Source: Prevotellaceae bacterium (GTDB lineage Bacteria > Bacteroidota > Bacteroidia > Bacteroidales > Bacteroidaceae). Taken from it: a DNA stretch of 30,022 nucleotides. The position numbers and the translations under genes are program-made. Shown here piece by piece: positions 1-7,679 of this stretch. Location of the stretch: assembly GCA_031262265.1 (NCBI GenBank), contig JAISIB010000188.1, positions 1 through 30,022 of the forward strand. Direction: 5' to 3'. Positions within the stretch are counted from its first letter, which is position 1; each line of letters begins with the position of its first letter. The notes beneath the pieces are model-generated. The model was not told the DNA's origin. It saw only the letters and a list, made by a program, of their open reading frames with translations, and ran no database searches.

Positions 1-1
1 A

Positions 2-640
2 GACGATCTGGTCACCAAAGGCGTAGATGAGCCTTACCGCATGTTCACTTCGCGCGCCGAATACCGTATTCTGCTGCGACAAGACGATGCGGATATGCGC
101 CTCACCTCGTGCGCCCACCAACTTGGGCTGGCCGACGACACGCGTTACGAATATATGCGCAGCAAACAGGAAAATATCGATTCCATCGTTGATTTCGCGC
201 AAAACTACTCCGTAAAACCCGAGCATATCAACGGTTGGTTAGAAAATATCGGTACGACCCCGTTGCGACAAGGCTGCAAATTGATAGATCTTATCGGTCG
301 CCCACAAGTGACCCTGCAAAACATCGCCGGACAAGTGCCGGAATTACGTGCACGATTGGATGAAATTGTCGATCGAAAGGAAGAAATCGTCGAAGCGGCA
401 GAGGTGTTGATCAAATATCAAGGATATATCGGACGCGAACGTATCATCGCCGACAAACTGCATCGCTTGGAAAATATCAAGTTGCGCGGACGCTTTGACT
501 ATTCGACCATCCAATCGCTCTCTACCGAAGCTCGGCAAAAATTGGAAAGGATAGATCCGGAAACCATCGCCCAAGCAAGCAGAATACCCGGTATTAGTCC
601 GAACGACATCAACGTGCTGCTCGTGCTTGCGGGGAGATAA
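2..640 (+). CDS. mnmG: tRNA uridine-5-carboxymethylaminomethyl modification enzyme MnmG (GidA), C-terminal part
   Basis: Only the last 212 residues are present; the open frame runs off the left edge and the true start is outside the window. MnmG is the FAD-dependent partner of MnmE (MnmEG complex), which modifies the wobble uridine (position 34) of certain tRNAs. The visible part begins just before the family-typical block YRMFTSRAEYRILLRQDDAD. It then has the helical C-terminal domain that contacts MnmE and tRNA, ending in the conserved SRIPGISPNDINVLLVLAG signature. The FAD-binding N-terminal half is not visible. The stop codon lies 2 bp before a parS-like palindrome, and apt follows after a 111-bp gap. 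Identification is from these C-terminal motifs and is secure. Confidence 0.97.
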   Translation, partial: DDLVTKGVDEPYRMFTSRAEYRILLRQDDADMRLTSCAHQLGLADDTRYEYMRSKQENIDSIVDFAQNYSVKPEHINGWLENIGTTPLRQGCKLIDLIGRPQVTLQNIAGQVPELRARLDEIVDRKEEIVEAAEVLIKYQGYIGRERIIADKLHRLENIKLRGRFDYSTIQSLSTEARQKLERIDPETIAQASRIPGISPNDINVLLVLAGR

Positions 641-642
641 GT

Positions 643-658
643 TGTTTCACGTGAAACA
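643..658. other. parS-like centromere site (ParB-binding palindrome)
   Basis: The sequence TGTTTCACGTGAAACA is a perfect 16-bp palindrome; one further flanking T/A pair extends it to 18 bp (642-659). It matches the widely conserved chromosomal parS consensus TGTTNCACGTGAAACA, known from Bacillus subtilis, at every position. It lies 2 bp after the mnmG stop codon in non-coding DNA. I noticed no second copy. Known: ParB loads at such sites and spreads, recruiting ParA and SMC for origin segregation. Inferred: it works as parS here; parA and parB are not in the window. Confidence 0.85.
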
Positions 659-751
659 AAACGCAAAACAAGAAACTTTCTTATTCCGTTTTCAAAGCAA
701 GATAGGAACATAACATAGTCGAACAATTAACTAACTAACGAGATAAATAAG

Positions 752-1288
752 ATGGATGACGCAAAAGAAAAACTAATCGCGAGTATTCGCAACGTACCCG
801 ACTTCCCTATTCAAGGGATTCAGTTCAAGGATGTAACCACCCTATTCAAAGAGGCCGATTGCCTACGGATCTTATCGGATATCTTATATGAGATGTACAA
901 AGACAAAGGTATCACGAAAGTAGTAGGTATAGAGTCGCGCGGATTTATCATGGGGCCTATTCTCGCCACGCGGCTCGGCGCGGGATTTGTACCCGTGCGT
1001 AAACCCGGCAAACTGCCTGCCGCTACCATCGAAGAATCTTATACGAAAGAATACGGCACGGATACCGTACAAATGCACGCAGATGCCATCAGTCCCGACG
1101 ACGTCGTACTGCTACACGACGACCTGCTGGCCACCGGAGGCACCATGCAAGCGGCTTGTCGGCTGGTCAAGAAGCTATCTCCCAAACAAATCATGGTCAA
1201 CTTCATCGTAGAATTGTACAACCTAAACGGTCGCGCAATGTTCGACCCAGCCATTGAAGTGGAGAGCGTGCTTCGCATGGAAGAGTAA
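752..1288 (+). CDS. apt: adenine phosphoribosyltransferase
   Basis: This is a cytosolic purine-salvage enzyme that joins adenine and PRPP to make AMP and pyrophosphate. The 178-residue length is normal for the family. The N-terminal stretch with IRNVPDFPIQGIQFKDVTTL is typical of Apt. VVGIESRGFIMGPILA follows near residues 53-68, and the PRPP-binding signature VVLLHDDLLATGGTM sits at about residues 117-131. The D-D pair and the TGGT loop contact PRPP. The ATG is preceded by A-rich sequence, usual for this group. It lies 6 bp before uvrC and is probably co-transcribed with it. The window also contains purL from de novo purine synthesis, which is interrupted, so salvage through this enzyme could matter if the purL break is real. 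Confidence 0.96.
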   Translation: MDDAKEKLIASIRNVPDFPIQGIQFKDVTTLFKEADCLRILSDILYEMYKDKGITKVVGIESRGFIMGPILATRLGAGFVPVRKPGKLPAATIEESYTKEYGTDTVQMHADAISPDDVVLLHDDLLATGGTMQAACRLVKKLSPKQIMVNFIVELYNLNGRAMFDPAIEVESVLRMEE

Positions 1289-1294
1289 GTGGGT

Positions 1295-3106
1295 ATGGAA
1301 GAGAGCGAATTGAATACCGACGAGTACCTGAAAGGTATCGTGACGAGCCTGCCTGAAAGTCCGGGCATCTATCAATATCTGGACAAGAACGGCGTCATTA
1401 TCTACGTGGGCAAAGCCAAGAATCTGCGTAGACGGGTCTATTCGTACTTTTCCAAAGAGCAAACCGGCAAGACGCGCGTATTGGTGAGCAAGATCGCCGA
1501 CATTCGCTACATTGTGGTCAACACGGAAGAGGACGCGCTGCTTCTCGAAAACAACCTCATCAAGAAATATCGTCCGCGCTACAACGTCTTGTTGAAGGAC
1601 GATAAGACATATCCGTCCATTTGTATATCGAACGAACCGTTTCCGCGTGTGTTCAAGACACGAAAGACGGTAGCGGGAGTAGGAACCTACTACGGTCCGT
1701 ACAGCCACATGCCGGCTATCGTCGCCCTACTCGACCTTATCAAACGATTGTACAAGCTACGCACGTGCCGCCTCAGTCTCACGCCTGATAACATACGAGC
1801 CGGCAAATTTTCCGTCTGTCTCGAATACCATATCAAGAATTGTGCCGCGCCTTGCGTAGGTCTGCAAAGCGAAGCAGACTATTTGCGAAGCATCGCAGAA
1901 GTAAAGCAAATACTCGGCGGAAACACGCGGGAAATCAGTAGCCTCCTACTCAAACGAATGAACGAGCTGGCTGCCGAAATGCGCTTTGAAGAGGCGCAAG
2001 AAACAAAAGAGAAATATTTGCTTATCGAAGGTTATCGCACCAAATCCGAAGTAGTAAGCACCATTTTGCACCCCGTAGACGTTTTTACCATCGAAGAAAA
2101 CGACACGACAAGCGCATATATCAACTACTTACACGTCACCAACGGCGTCATCAACCAAGCTTTTACGTTCGAGTACAAGAAAAAACTCAATGAAAGCCCG
2201 GAAGAGTTGCTGGCTTTGGGTATCGTGGAAATGCGCGACCGCTATCATAGCCGCTCGCAAGAGATTATCGTACCTTTCCTGCCGGATATAGAGCTGACGG
2301 ACGTTACGTTTACCGTGCCGCAACGGGGAGAGAAGAAGAAGCTACTGGATTTGTCGCTGCTCAACGTCAAACAATACAAGGTCGACCGTTTGAAACAGGC
2401 CGACAAACTCAATCCCGAACAACGCAACGTACGCTTGATGAAGGAGATTAAGGAGCAATTGCACCTACCTACTCTGCCGATGCACATAGAATGCTTCGAC
2501 AACTCAAACATTCAGGGGAGCGATGCCGTAGCGGCCTGCGTGGTGTTCAAACAGGCCAAGCCATCGAAAAACGACTACCGGAAATACCACATAAAAACCG
2601 TGACGGGCGCAGACGACTATGCCTCCATGCGCGAAGTGGTGCGTCGTCGCTACGCCCGCGCGTCGGAAGAACAAACACCCCTGCCCGATCTGATCATCAC
2701 CGACGGCGGAAAGGGACAAATGGAGTCCGTGCGACAAGTATTGGACGAGCTAAATCTACAAATCCCTATTGCCGGATTGGCCAAAGACCGTCGTCACCGC
2801 ACCCACGAGCTACTCTATGGCTTTCCGCCGCAGACTATCGGACTGAAACAAGGCACGTCGCTCTTTCGCCTACTGGAACAGATTCAAAACGAAGTACACC
2901 GCTTCGCTATCACGTTCCATCGGGACAAGCGCAGCAAACGACAAGTGGCTTCCGCATTAGATCATATCGAAGGAATCGGCGAAAAGACGAAAACCCTACT
3001 GCTCCGACACTTCAAGAGTATCAAGCGCATTCGCGAAGCCGGTGAGGCGGAGTTGGCAGCCATAGTCGGAGCGGCAAAGGCCAAAAAAATAAAAGAAACT
3101 CTCTAA
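1295..3106 (+). CDS. uvrC: UvrABC excinuclease subunit C
   Basis: This nuclease of nucleotide excision repair makes both incisions once UvrA and UvrB have loaded at a lesion. At 603 residues it has full family length. A GIY-YIG nuclease domain lies at about residues 20-100 (PGIYQYL, then IIYVGKAKNLRRR). A UvrB-interacting UVR motif is near 205-240 (MNELAAEMRFEEAQ). The RNase H-like 3' nuclease domain has IECFDNSNIQGSDAVA near residue 398 and DLIITDGGKGQM near 470. A C-terminal helix-hairpin-helix pair begins around 555 (IEGIGEKTKTLLLRHF). I chose the ATG at 1295; a GTG two codons upstream abuts the apt stop and is a less likely start. It lies 6 bp behind apt. Confidence 0.96.
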   Translation: MEESELNTDEYLKGIVTSLPESPGIYQYLDKNGVIIYVGKAKNLRRRVYSYFSKEQTGKTRVLVSKIADIRYIVVNTEEDALLLENNLIKKYRPRYNVLLKDDKTYPSICISNEPFPRVFKTRKTVAGVGTYYGPYSHMPAIVALLDLIKRLYKLRTCRLSLTPDNIRAGKFSVCLEYHIKNCAAPCVGLQSEADYLRSIAEVKQILGGNTREISSLLLKRMNELAAEMRFEEAQETKEKYLLIEGYRTKSEVVSTILHPVDVFTIEENDTTSAYINYLHVTNGVINQAFTFEYKKKLNESPEELLALGIVEMRDRYHSRSQEIIVPFLPDIELTDVTFTVPQRGEKKKLLDLSLLNVKQYKVDRLKQADKLNPEQRNVRLMKEIKEQLHLPTLPMHIECFDNSNIQGSDAVAACVVFKQAKPSKNDYRKYHIKTVTGADDYASMREVVRRRYARASEEQTPLPDLIITDGGKGQMESVRQVLDELNLQIPIAGLAKDRRHRTHELLYGFPPQTIGLKQGTSLFRLLEQIQNEVHRFAITFHRDKRSKRQVASALDHIEGIGEKTKTLLLRHFKSIKRIREAGEAELAAIVGAAKAKKIKETL

Positions 3107-3161
3107 TACAACGCATTATTTGTACCTTCGCCCCGTTAAACAACGGATAGCAAAGGGAAAA

Positions 3162-3614
3162 ATGCGCATAGTCATACAACGGGTTACACGGGCTTCTGTC
3201 AGTATCGAAGGCCATTGTCGGGCAAGCATCGGCAGCGGATTGCTCATCTTAGCCGGATTTGAAGAGGCCGATACGCCGGAAGATCTCGAATGGATGAGCA
3301 AAAAAATCGTCAACCTACGAATCTTCGACGATGACAAGGGGGTAATGAATCGCTCTCTGTCGGAAACAGACGGAGATATGCTGCTCGTCAGCCAATTCAC
3401 CCTCCACGCACAAACACGCAAGGGAAACCGCCCCTCGTATATCCGCGCCGCCCGACCGGAAACAGCCATACCTCTCTACGAAGCATTCATCCGACAATTG
3501 GAACAAGACGCCGCAAAAACAATCCACACCGGAACGTTCGGCGCAAACATGCAAATCGAACTATTGAACGACGGTCCGGTCACCATCTGCATAGACAGTA
3601 AAAACAAAGAATAA
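3162..3614 (+). CDS. dtd: D-aminoacyl-tRNA deacylase
   Basis: Dtd removes D-amino acids (and glycine mischarged on tRNA-Ala) from tRNA, a chirality proofreading step in translation. The 150 residues start with the family-typical MRIVIQRVTRASVSI, which fixes the start at the ATG at 3162. An in-frame ATG at 3120 would add 14 residues unlike the family. The two active-site motifs are present: SQFTL at about residue 77, and near the C terminus a Gly-Pro motif in NDGPVTICID, which supplies the cross-subunit Gly-cisPro. A weak -7-like box (TACCTTCG, one mismatch to TAnnTTTG) lies 31 bp upstream with no matching -33 element, so it may simply be read through from uvrC. It is followed after 10 bp by deoC. 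Confidence 0.95.
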   Translation: MRIVIQRVTRASVSIEGHCRASIGSGLLILAGFEEADTPEDLEWMSKKIVNLRIFDDDKGVMNRSLSETDGDMLLVSQFTLHAQTRKGNRPSYIRAARPETAIPLYEAFIRQLEQDAAKTIHTGTFGANMQIELLNDGPVTICIDSKNKE

Positions 3615-3624
3615 ATATAGGATT

Positions 3625-4533
3625 ATGGAACACTCACACACGCATCTATCCGACTTCGACCGCTACGAAATGGCGTTATCCAAGTACGACGTCGCCCTCA
3701 ATGACGATGAAATCGCCGCAAAAACGGCTCAAATCGCCGCCAAATGGGAAGAGAACAACACCGATGAGGCGAAGCGACTCCTTTTCGGTTGCATCGACCT
3801 CACTACGTTGAGCACCACCGACAGCGAAGAAAGCGTACAGGCCTTTACGCAACGCGTCAACCAATTCGACGAAGCGTATCCGCACCTCAAAAACGTAGCC
3901 GCCATCTGCGTATATCCCAATTTCGCAGGCACCGTGCGCAATATCCTCGAACCGGAAAGCGTACGCATCGCTTGCGTGTCGGGCGGCTTCCCTTCCTCGC
4001 AAACGTTTACCGAAGTGAAAATCGCAGAGACGAGTATGGCACTCCTTGAAGGAGCCGACGAAATAGACATCGTCATTCCCGTCGGCAAATTTCTCACCGG
4101 CGACTACGAGGGAATGTGTGAAGAAGTGCAAGAACTGAAAGCCGTGTGCCGCGAACGCACGCTGAAAGTCATCCTCGAAACGGGTGCGCTGCAAACGGCC
4201 GCCAACATCAAGAAAGCCGCCATTCTATCGATTTACGCAGGAGCCGACTTTATCAAAACATCTACCGGCAAACAGCAACCCGCCGCTACGCCCGAGGCAG
4301 CTTACGTCATGTGTACCGCCATTAAGGAATACTACGAGCAAACCGGCACCCGCATCGGATTCAAGCCCGCAGGAGGAATAAACACCGTGCGCGACGCTTT
4401 GGTCTACTACACCCTCGTGAAAGAAATACTCGGCGAAGAATGGCTCAACGACCGACTGTTTCGTATCGGCACCAGTCGCTTGGCCAATCTCCTACTCTCG
4501 GAGATAGCAGGACAAGAAACTAAGTTCTTCTAA
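3625..4533 (+). CDS. deoC: deoxyribose-phosphate aldolase
   Basis: DeoC cleaves 2-deoxyribose 5-phosphate to acetaldehyde and glyceraldehyde 3-phosphate in deoxynucleoside breakdown. It is a TIM-barrel class I aldolase. The Schiff-base lysine sits in DFIKTSTGK (Lys211), and the second catalytic lysine is in GFKPAGGI (Lys247). Other family blocks are present, such as EIDIVIPVGKFL and LKVILETGAL. At 302 residues it carries an N-terminal extension of about 40 residues relative to the 259-residue E. coli enzyme. It begins 10 bp after dtd and is the last gene of the run, followed by a strong terminator. Identification is secure. Confidence 0.96.
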   Translation: MEHSHTHLSDFDRYEMALSKYDVALNDDEIAAKTAQIAAKWEENNTDEAKRLLFGCIDLTTLSTTDSEESVQAFTQRVNQFDEAYPHLKNVAAICVYPNFAGTVRNILEPESVRIACVSGGFPSSQTFTEVKIAETSMALLEGADEIDIVIPVGKFLTGDYEGMCEEVQELKAVCRERTLKVILETGALQTAANIKKAAILSIYAGADFIKTSTGKQQPAATPEAAYVMCTAIKEYYEQTGTRIGFKPAGGINTVRDALVYYTLVKEILGEEWLNDRLFRIGTSRLANLLLSEIAGQETKFF

Positions 4534-4580
4534 CGACCAACGAAGCTGTTTGCATAACAAACGAGGTTATTTTAACAACA

Positions 4581-4614
4581 ACGGAGGCCGCCTTCTCTGG
4601 AAAGCGGCCTCCGT
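4581..4614. terminator. bidirectional intrinsic terminator between deoC and a convergent lipoprotein gene
   Basis: A perfect 11-bp G+C-rich stem (arms 4581-4591 and 4604-4614, ACGGAGGCCGC pairing with GCGGCCTCCGT) closes a 12-nt loop. On the + strand it is followed by ACGTTTTAT. On the minus strand it is followed by a T-rich run (TTGTTGTTAAAATA). It sits between the ends of two convergent genes, so it probably stops transcription from both sides. Confidence 0.85.
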
Positions 4615-4646
4615 ACGTTTTATCCGTTATTTCGTTCGGAATACAT

Positions 4647-6476
4647 CTACTGCGGTTGCTGCGGCACCGCTCGCAATTTCAGCACACCGTTGTTGTTGTA
4701 CCACTCGTACGTATCAGCTCCCGCATTGATACCGTCCGCATCGGCAGCAAACATGGCCGCAACCGTCGCGTATTGCGCATTATTAGTTGGCGTCAGCCCC
4801 GTGTCATCAGTATTGCCTATCGTCAACGCGTCAATCGGCGTCCAAGCGCAATTGGTGATGTAGTTATAATAAAGAGTTATACCTTGCATCTCTAATACCT
4901 CCGGAGCTATGCCCGCATAGTCTCCCGCAGTCGAAACCGAATATCCGAGAATCGTGCCTTTGTAGCCGGTCTCATTTGTCAGGCTTGTCAGTAGACTAAC
5001 ACAATTCAGCAGCGAAGAATTGACATTGCGGGCAGCCATAAACCCTGCGATGCCGCCCGCAGCATAGGAGGTAGCGAGCGAACCTTCGTAACTGCAAAAA
5101 GAAATCGTGGCGTCAGACATATCTCCCACGATGCCGCCGCAGTAGGACATAGTCGTCACACTACCCGACACCTGTAAGTAACGAACCGCTGCTACGCCGG
5201 ATGAACTACCCTCTCCATTGATACACCCAAAGAAACCGGCGCAGTCATACGCTCCGTTCACGTTCATATTCTTTATTAGGTGGCCACCGCCGTCGAACGT
5301 GCCGGCAAAAAAATAGCTCCAATCTCCGATCGGAGTCCAATCTTTGTCGTCCAAATCAATGTTCACTTTCAGATTATATGTGTATGTGCTATAATCACCT
5401 ACACCTTCGTTTATCAACCAAGCCATACAATCCAATTGATCGGCCGTTGTGATGTCATAAACGTCTGGCCTTACCGCAGCACCCAATGTTTCCGCCGCCT
5501 CTGTCTCATTCTCCGGATACACACCGTCCCAGACGGAAAAAACTTCGGGCACTTCATACTCCGGATCACGATTTACGTCCAAATCGCCGGCAGACACGTA
5601 CTCACCAATCAGGTTCGTCACGTAGTTTCGGTCGTAGGGCTTCCCTGCCGCGACCGTGTACGGATCTTCGATCGGTTCCGTATCCTCTTCTTCTTTGTAG
5701 AAAGAGACATTGATCGGATTCGCCGTCGCAGCAGAACCTTCCGCCGGAGCAAACAAATAGAAGTACGCAAAAATACTTCTTTCCGCCGTCTGAAAATCGT
5801 TGCCGCCATTCGTCAGCGTCAAGGTATTCTCCACCGCATCGGCATCCACCAGACCACCCGTCTGTACGTCGAACGCTTGATCGGCTTCCTCATAGCTGAC
5901 ACTTACTTTCTGAAAATCGGCCAACTTAGAGGGCGTCTTCTGAACCAAATTGATACGGGCAAAAGGACGCTTTAATTCCACCGATAGTTCGGAGAGATCT
6001 TCTTCCGAGGGCTTCTCAACGACAAGAGTGCCGAAGAAAGCGTCCATCGCTATGCACTCCGACAGACCGGTCGGTACCGCGTCCGTACGGAATATGTTGT
6101 TCAAGTTCTGCGTGTCGTAGTATTTGTCCGGATACTTGGCCTTAGTCAATTCAGCGTCTTCGGCAATGTAGTCCGACCATATCAGAAAATCATACTCACC
6201 GTCGGCCAGTATGAAAGCGAACGAGCCGTTGTCTTGCTCAATGCGTTGCGTCGGGAGAGGATCCTGCTCGGCCTTGTGACGAATCTCCAAGATGTAGCGC
6301 AGCTTGTAGCCGTCGGGAATCGTCGGCTCGGCGCGAGTAATAGGGTCTGCCTCCCGCTGAACGGTCAGCGTCACAAGGTCGCCCACTTCGCCGCCTACTG
6401 TCGGCTGCTCAATCTGTGTGCAGGCAGCCAACAAGCCTAATACGAGCAGGCCGCCCAGAAAATATGTATTTTTCAT
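4647..6476 (-). CDS. surface lipoprotein, fimbrillin-like N-terminal domain plus GLUG-type repeats
   Basis: This is a 609-residue predicted lipoprotein. The start MKNTYFLGGLLVLGLLAAC gives a type II signal peptide with lipobox LAAC at Cys19, which decides the start at 6476; the frame stays open upstream but only through repeat DNA. Residues about 30-310 resemble Bacteroidales fimbrillin-like lipoproteins (possibly the DUF6562 type), with TRAEPTIPDGYKLRYILEI and a GEYDFLIWSDYI block. Residues about 380-520 hold short Gly-rich repeats of the GLUG kind: AGFFGCI near 413, GGIVGDMS near 447, GGIAGFMA near 474 and KGTILGY near 505. GLUG motifs occur in bacterial surface adhesins and IgA-protease-like proteins. 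No catalytic residues are apparent. An adhesin or fimbria-associated role is an inference. No clear promoter was seen. Confidence 0.75.
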   Translation of the reverse strand: MKNTYFLGGLLVLGLLAACTQIEQPTVGGEVGDLVTLTVQREADPITRAEPTIPDGYKLRYILEIRHKAEQDPLPTQRIEQDNGSFAFILADGEYDFLIWSDYIAEDAELTKAKYPDKYYDTQNLNNIFRTDAVPTGLSECIAMDAFFGTLVVEKPSEEDLSELSVELKRPFARINLVQKTPSKLADFQKVSVSYEEADQAFDVQTGGLVDADAVENTLTLTNGGNDFQTAERSIFAYFYLFAPAEGSAATANPINVSFYKEEEDTEPIEDPYTVAAGKPYDRNYVTNLIGEYVSAGDLDVNRDPEYEVPEVFSVWDGVYPENETEAAETLGAAVRPDVYDITTADQLDCMAWLINEGVGDYSTYTYNLKVNIDLDDKDWTPIGDWSYFFAGTFDGGGHLIKNMNVNGAYDCAGFFGCINGEGSSSGVAAVRYLQVSGSVTTMSYCGGIVGDMSDATISFCSYEGSLATSYAAGGIAGFMAARNVNSSLLNCVSLLTSLTNETGYKGTILGYSVSTAGDYAGIAPEVLEMQGITLYYNYITNCAWTPIDALTIGNTDDTGLTPTNNAQYATVAAMFAADADGINAGADTYEWYNNNGVLKLRAVPQQPQ

Positions 6477-6540
6477 AAGCCTATAAATTTTGTTTGTTTT
6501 GATATGTCTGAATAAATACTGTCCGAATAAGGAATAGCGG

Positions 6541-6687
6541 GCGTAGCGGAACGCCAAAGGCATGCGACAGATGTACGCACCCGCCTGACATCCACACCTA
6601 TCTGTGACGTTAGTGTACGTAGCGGCGTAGCGGAACGCCATAGGCATGCGAGAGATGTACGCAGTAGCGTAGCAGAACGCCGTAGGC
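6541..6687. repeat. three direct copies of a 39-bp (21-bp core) repeat
   Basis: Two copies of a 39-bp unit (6541-6579 and 6625-6663) differ at only two positions. A third, truncated copy (6667-6687) keeps the core GCGTAGCRGAACGCC followed by a TAGGC-like end. The copies lie upstream of the lipoprotein gene and lead into the hairpin cluster described next. They code for nothing convincing. Such intergenic units are usually multi-copy in a genome, but that cannot be seen here. Confidence 0.85.
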
Positions 6688-6863
6688 GTTCAATTTGCGT
6701 AACTGCGGGTGAAACCCGCAGTACAGGCGTTCCCCACACACTGAACCCCGAAGTGGGTTCAACTCCTGCCGGAGTTGTAGTGAGGGGAGGCATTACTACC
6801 CCAAGCTGCGCGTCGCTCCGCTCCGCTTGCATGGGGTTACGCAAATTCAACGCCTGCGGCGTT
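6676..6863. repeat. 188-bp inverted-repeat element with nested hairpins
   Basis: Arms at 6676-6703 and 6836-6863 are inverted repeats of 28 bp with 26 Watson-Crick pairs (one T-G pair, one C-C mismatch). Each arm also folds on itself: 6675-6691 (7-bp stem, 3-nt loop) and 6849-6863 (6-bp stem, 3-nt loop). The enclosed segment holds further perfect hairpins: 6703-6721 (CTGCGGGT/ACCCGCAG), 6742-6761 (TGAACCC/GGGTTCA) and 6761-6776 (AACTCC/GGAGTT). This looks like a REP/BIME-like or MITE-like palindromic element, or a structured RNA. No transposase or clear target duplication is visible. Confidence 0.8.
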
Positions 6864-7187
6864 AGACTGCCGAAACCGCTCGTGAGACTATCCTGTGAGG
6901 CCGTTAGATTATGCGGCTTTACTGCGTTACTAACTGACTTTGTTATTTTCATAAGCGACTGTGATATTTCACTATCCGAGTAAGTTAGGAAGCGCGAGAA
7001 ATCGCTCCTTGGCTCGGCGAAGGGTGCTTTCGGTATATGGTATAGCGTCCGTCATAAAAAAGTATGTTTTATCGGGACAAATTTAAGGGTTTTGCCGCAT
7101 AACCAAGAGATTTTTTAGCAAAATACAGTTCGATAAAAGAAAATAGCGTATTTTTGTCGTGAGAAATCAGTACTTAAAAAATATTTT
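6864..7187. other. gene-poor remainder of the 6477-7187 intergenic region
   Basis: Between the hairpin element and the toxin-antitoxin pair I see no convincing gene; short open frames here run through repeat DNA or lack family resemblance. The last 70 bp become A+T-rich and contain the promoter-like box described for the next operon. Confidence 0.6.
7140..7156 (+). promoter_or_regulatory. promoter -7 box with overlapping palindrome for the RelB/RelE-like operon
   Basis: TATTTTTG at 7149-7156 matches the Bacteroidota -7 consensus TAnnTTTG exactly, 31 bp before the antitoxin ATG. No good -33 TTTG lies at the usual 19-21 bp spacing. The box overlaps an inverted repeat AAAATA-GCG-TATTTT (7140-7154), a possible operator for autorepression. 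Confidence 0.5.
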
Positions 7188-7418
7188 ATGCGTAAAATGC
7201 AGACATTGGCTCCACATACAACTCAGCTACATCCTCAATTTATAAAAGATGCGGCCGGAGCGTCTTTGGTCGTGCTTCCCCGAGATGAATACGAAACCCT
7301 TATCGTAGCTCTTGAGGATTTGGAAGACGTCATGCTCTATGATCAAGCTATGCGAGAAGATAACGGCGAACGAATCTTATTGGCTGATTATATAAAGACT
7401 CGCGGAAAGAATGCCTAA
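7188..7418 (+). CDS. antitoxin of a RelB/Phd-like toxin-antitoxin pair
   Basis: This small 76-residue protein has the size, position and overlap of a type II antitoxin. The block GASLVVLPRDEYETLIVALEDLEDV resembles the Phd/YefM-RelB style of N-terminal region followed by an acidic helix; the C-terminal part (ADYIKTRGKN) would be the toxin-binding tail. Its last 8 bases overlap the toxin gene, which suggests translational coupling. The start may be ATG 7188 or the second ATG at 7197. Antitoxins of this kind usually bind their own promoter, and a palindrome overlaps the -7 box upstream. The family assignment is tentative and rests largely on the downstream toxin. Confidence 0.75.
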   Translation: MRKMQTLAPHTTQLHPQFIKDAAGASLVVLPRDEYETLIVALEDLEDVMLYDQAMREDNGERILLADYIKTRGKNA

Positions 7419-7671
7419 GTACACTCTTTATCTTTCTTCTAAGGCACGTTCAACCTTAGATAAACTCTCTGACCATATAGCAGCTCCTATCTTAAAAGCC
7501 ATAGCCTCTTTGGAAACCAATCCATACCCTATCGGTTACAAAAAACTACGCGGACGCGAAGGATACCGTATTCGCACAGGAAATTATCGCATTATATATT
7601 CCATAGAACACGATAGGCTGATCATCACGGTTATCGCTATCGGACATCGAAAAGACATTTACAAAAAATAA
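7411..7671 (+). CDS. RelE/ParE-family toxin
   Basis: This is an 86-residue basic protein with the RelE/ParE fold pattern: an N-terminal strand (YTLYLSSKARSTL), two helices, then the strand series KKLRGREGYRIRTGNYRIIYSIEHDRLIITVIAIGHRKDIYK. The G-YRIRTGNYRIIY and VIAIGHRKDIY blocks are diagnostic of the superfamily. RelE-type members cleave mRNA in the ribosomal A site, while ParE-type members poison gyrase; I cannot tell which from sequence alone, although the RTGNYRIIY form is common among RelE-like toxins. The gene overlaps its antitoxin by 8 bp and ends 8 bp from the convergent polyprenyl synthase gene, with no terminator visible between them. Confidence 0.88.
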   Translation: MPKYTLYLSSKARSTLDKLSDHIAAPILKAIASLETNPYPIGYKKLRGREGYRIRTGNYRIIYSIEHDRLIITVIAIGHRKDIYKK

Positions 7672-7679
7672 GACACCCC

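Noticed and set aside
2491..3045. A 184-codon + strand frame inside uvrC
   Set aside because: Out-of-frame shadow, rich in Arg and Ser; uvrC is complete and intact in its own frame.
5280..5975. A 231-codon + strand frame opposite the lipoprotein gene
   Set aside because: Antisense shadow of a gene with signal peptide and domain structure; composition is Arg/His-rich with no recognisable family.
6477..6647. Upstream extension of the GLUG lipoprotein reading frame
   Set aside because: The lipoprotein signal peptide begins at 6476. The extension is repeat DNA and would put the signal peptide in the middle of the protein.
6473..6952. A 159-codon open frame on the minus strand across the hairpin region
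   Set aside because: It runs through the direct repeats and palindromes, giving repeated peptides such as LRRSATLLRTS; no start signal or family resemblance. Read as a by-product of the repeats.
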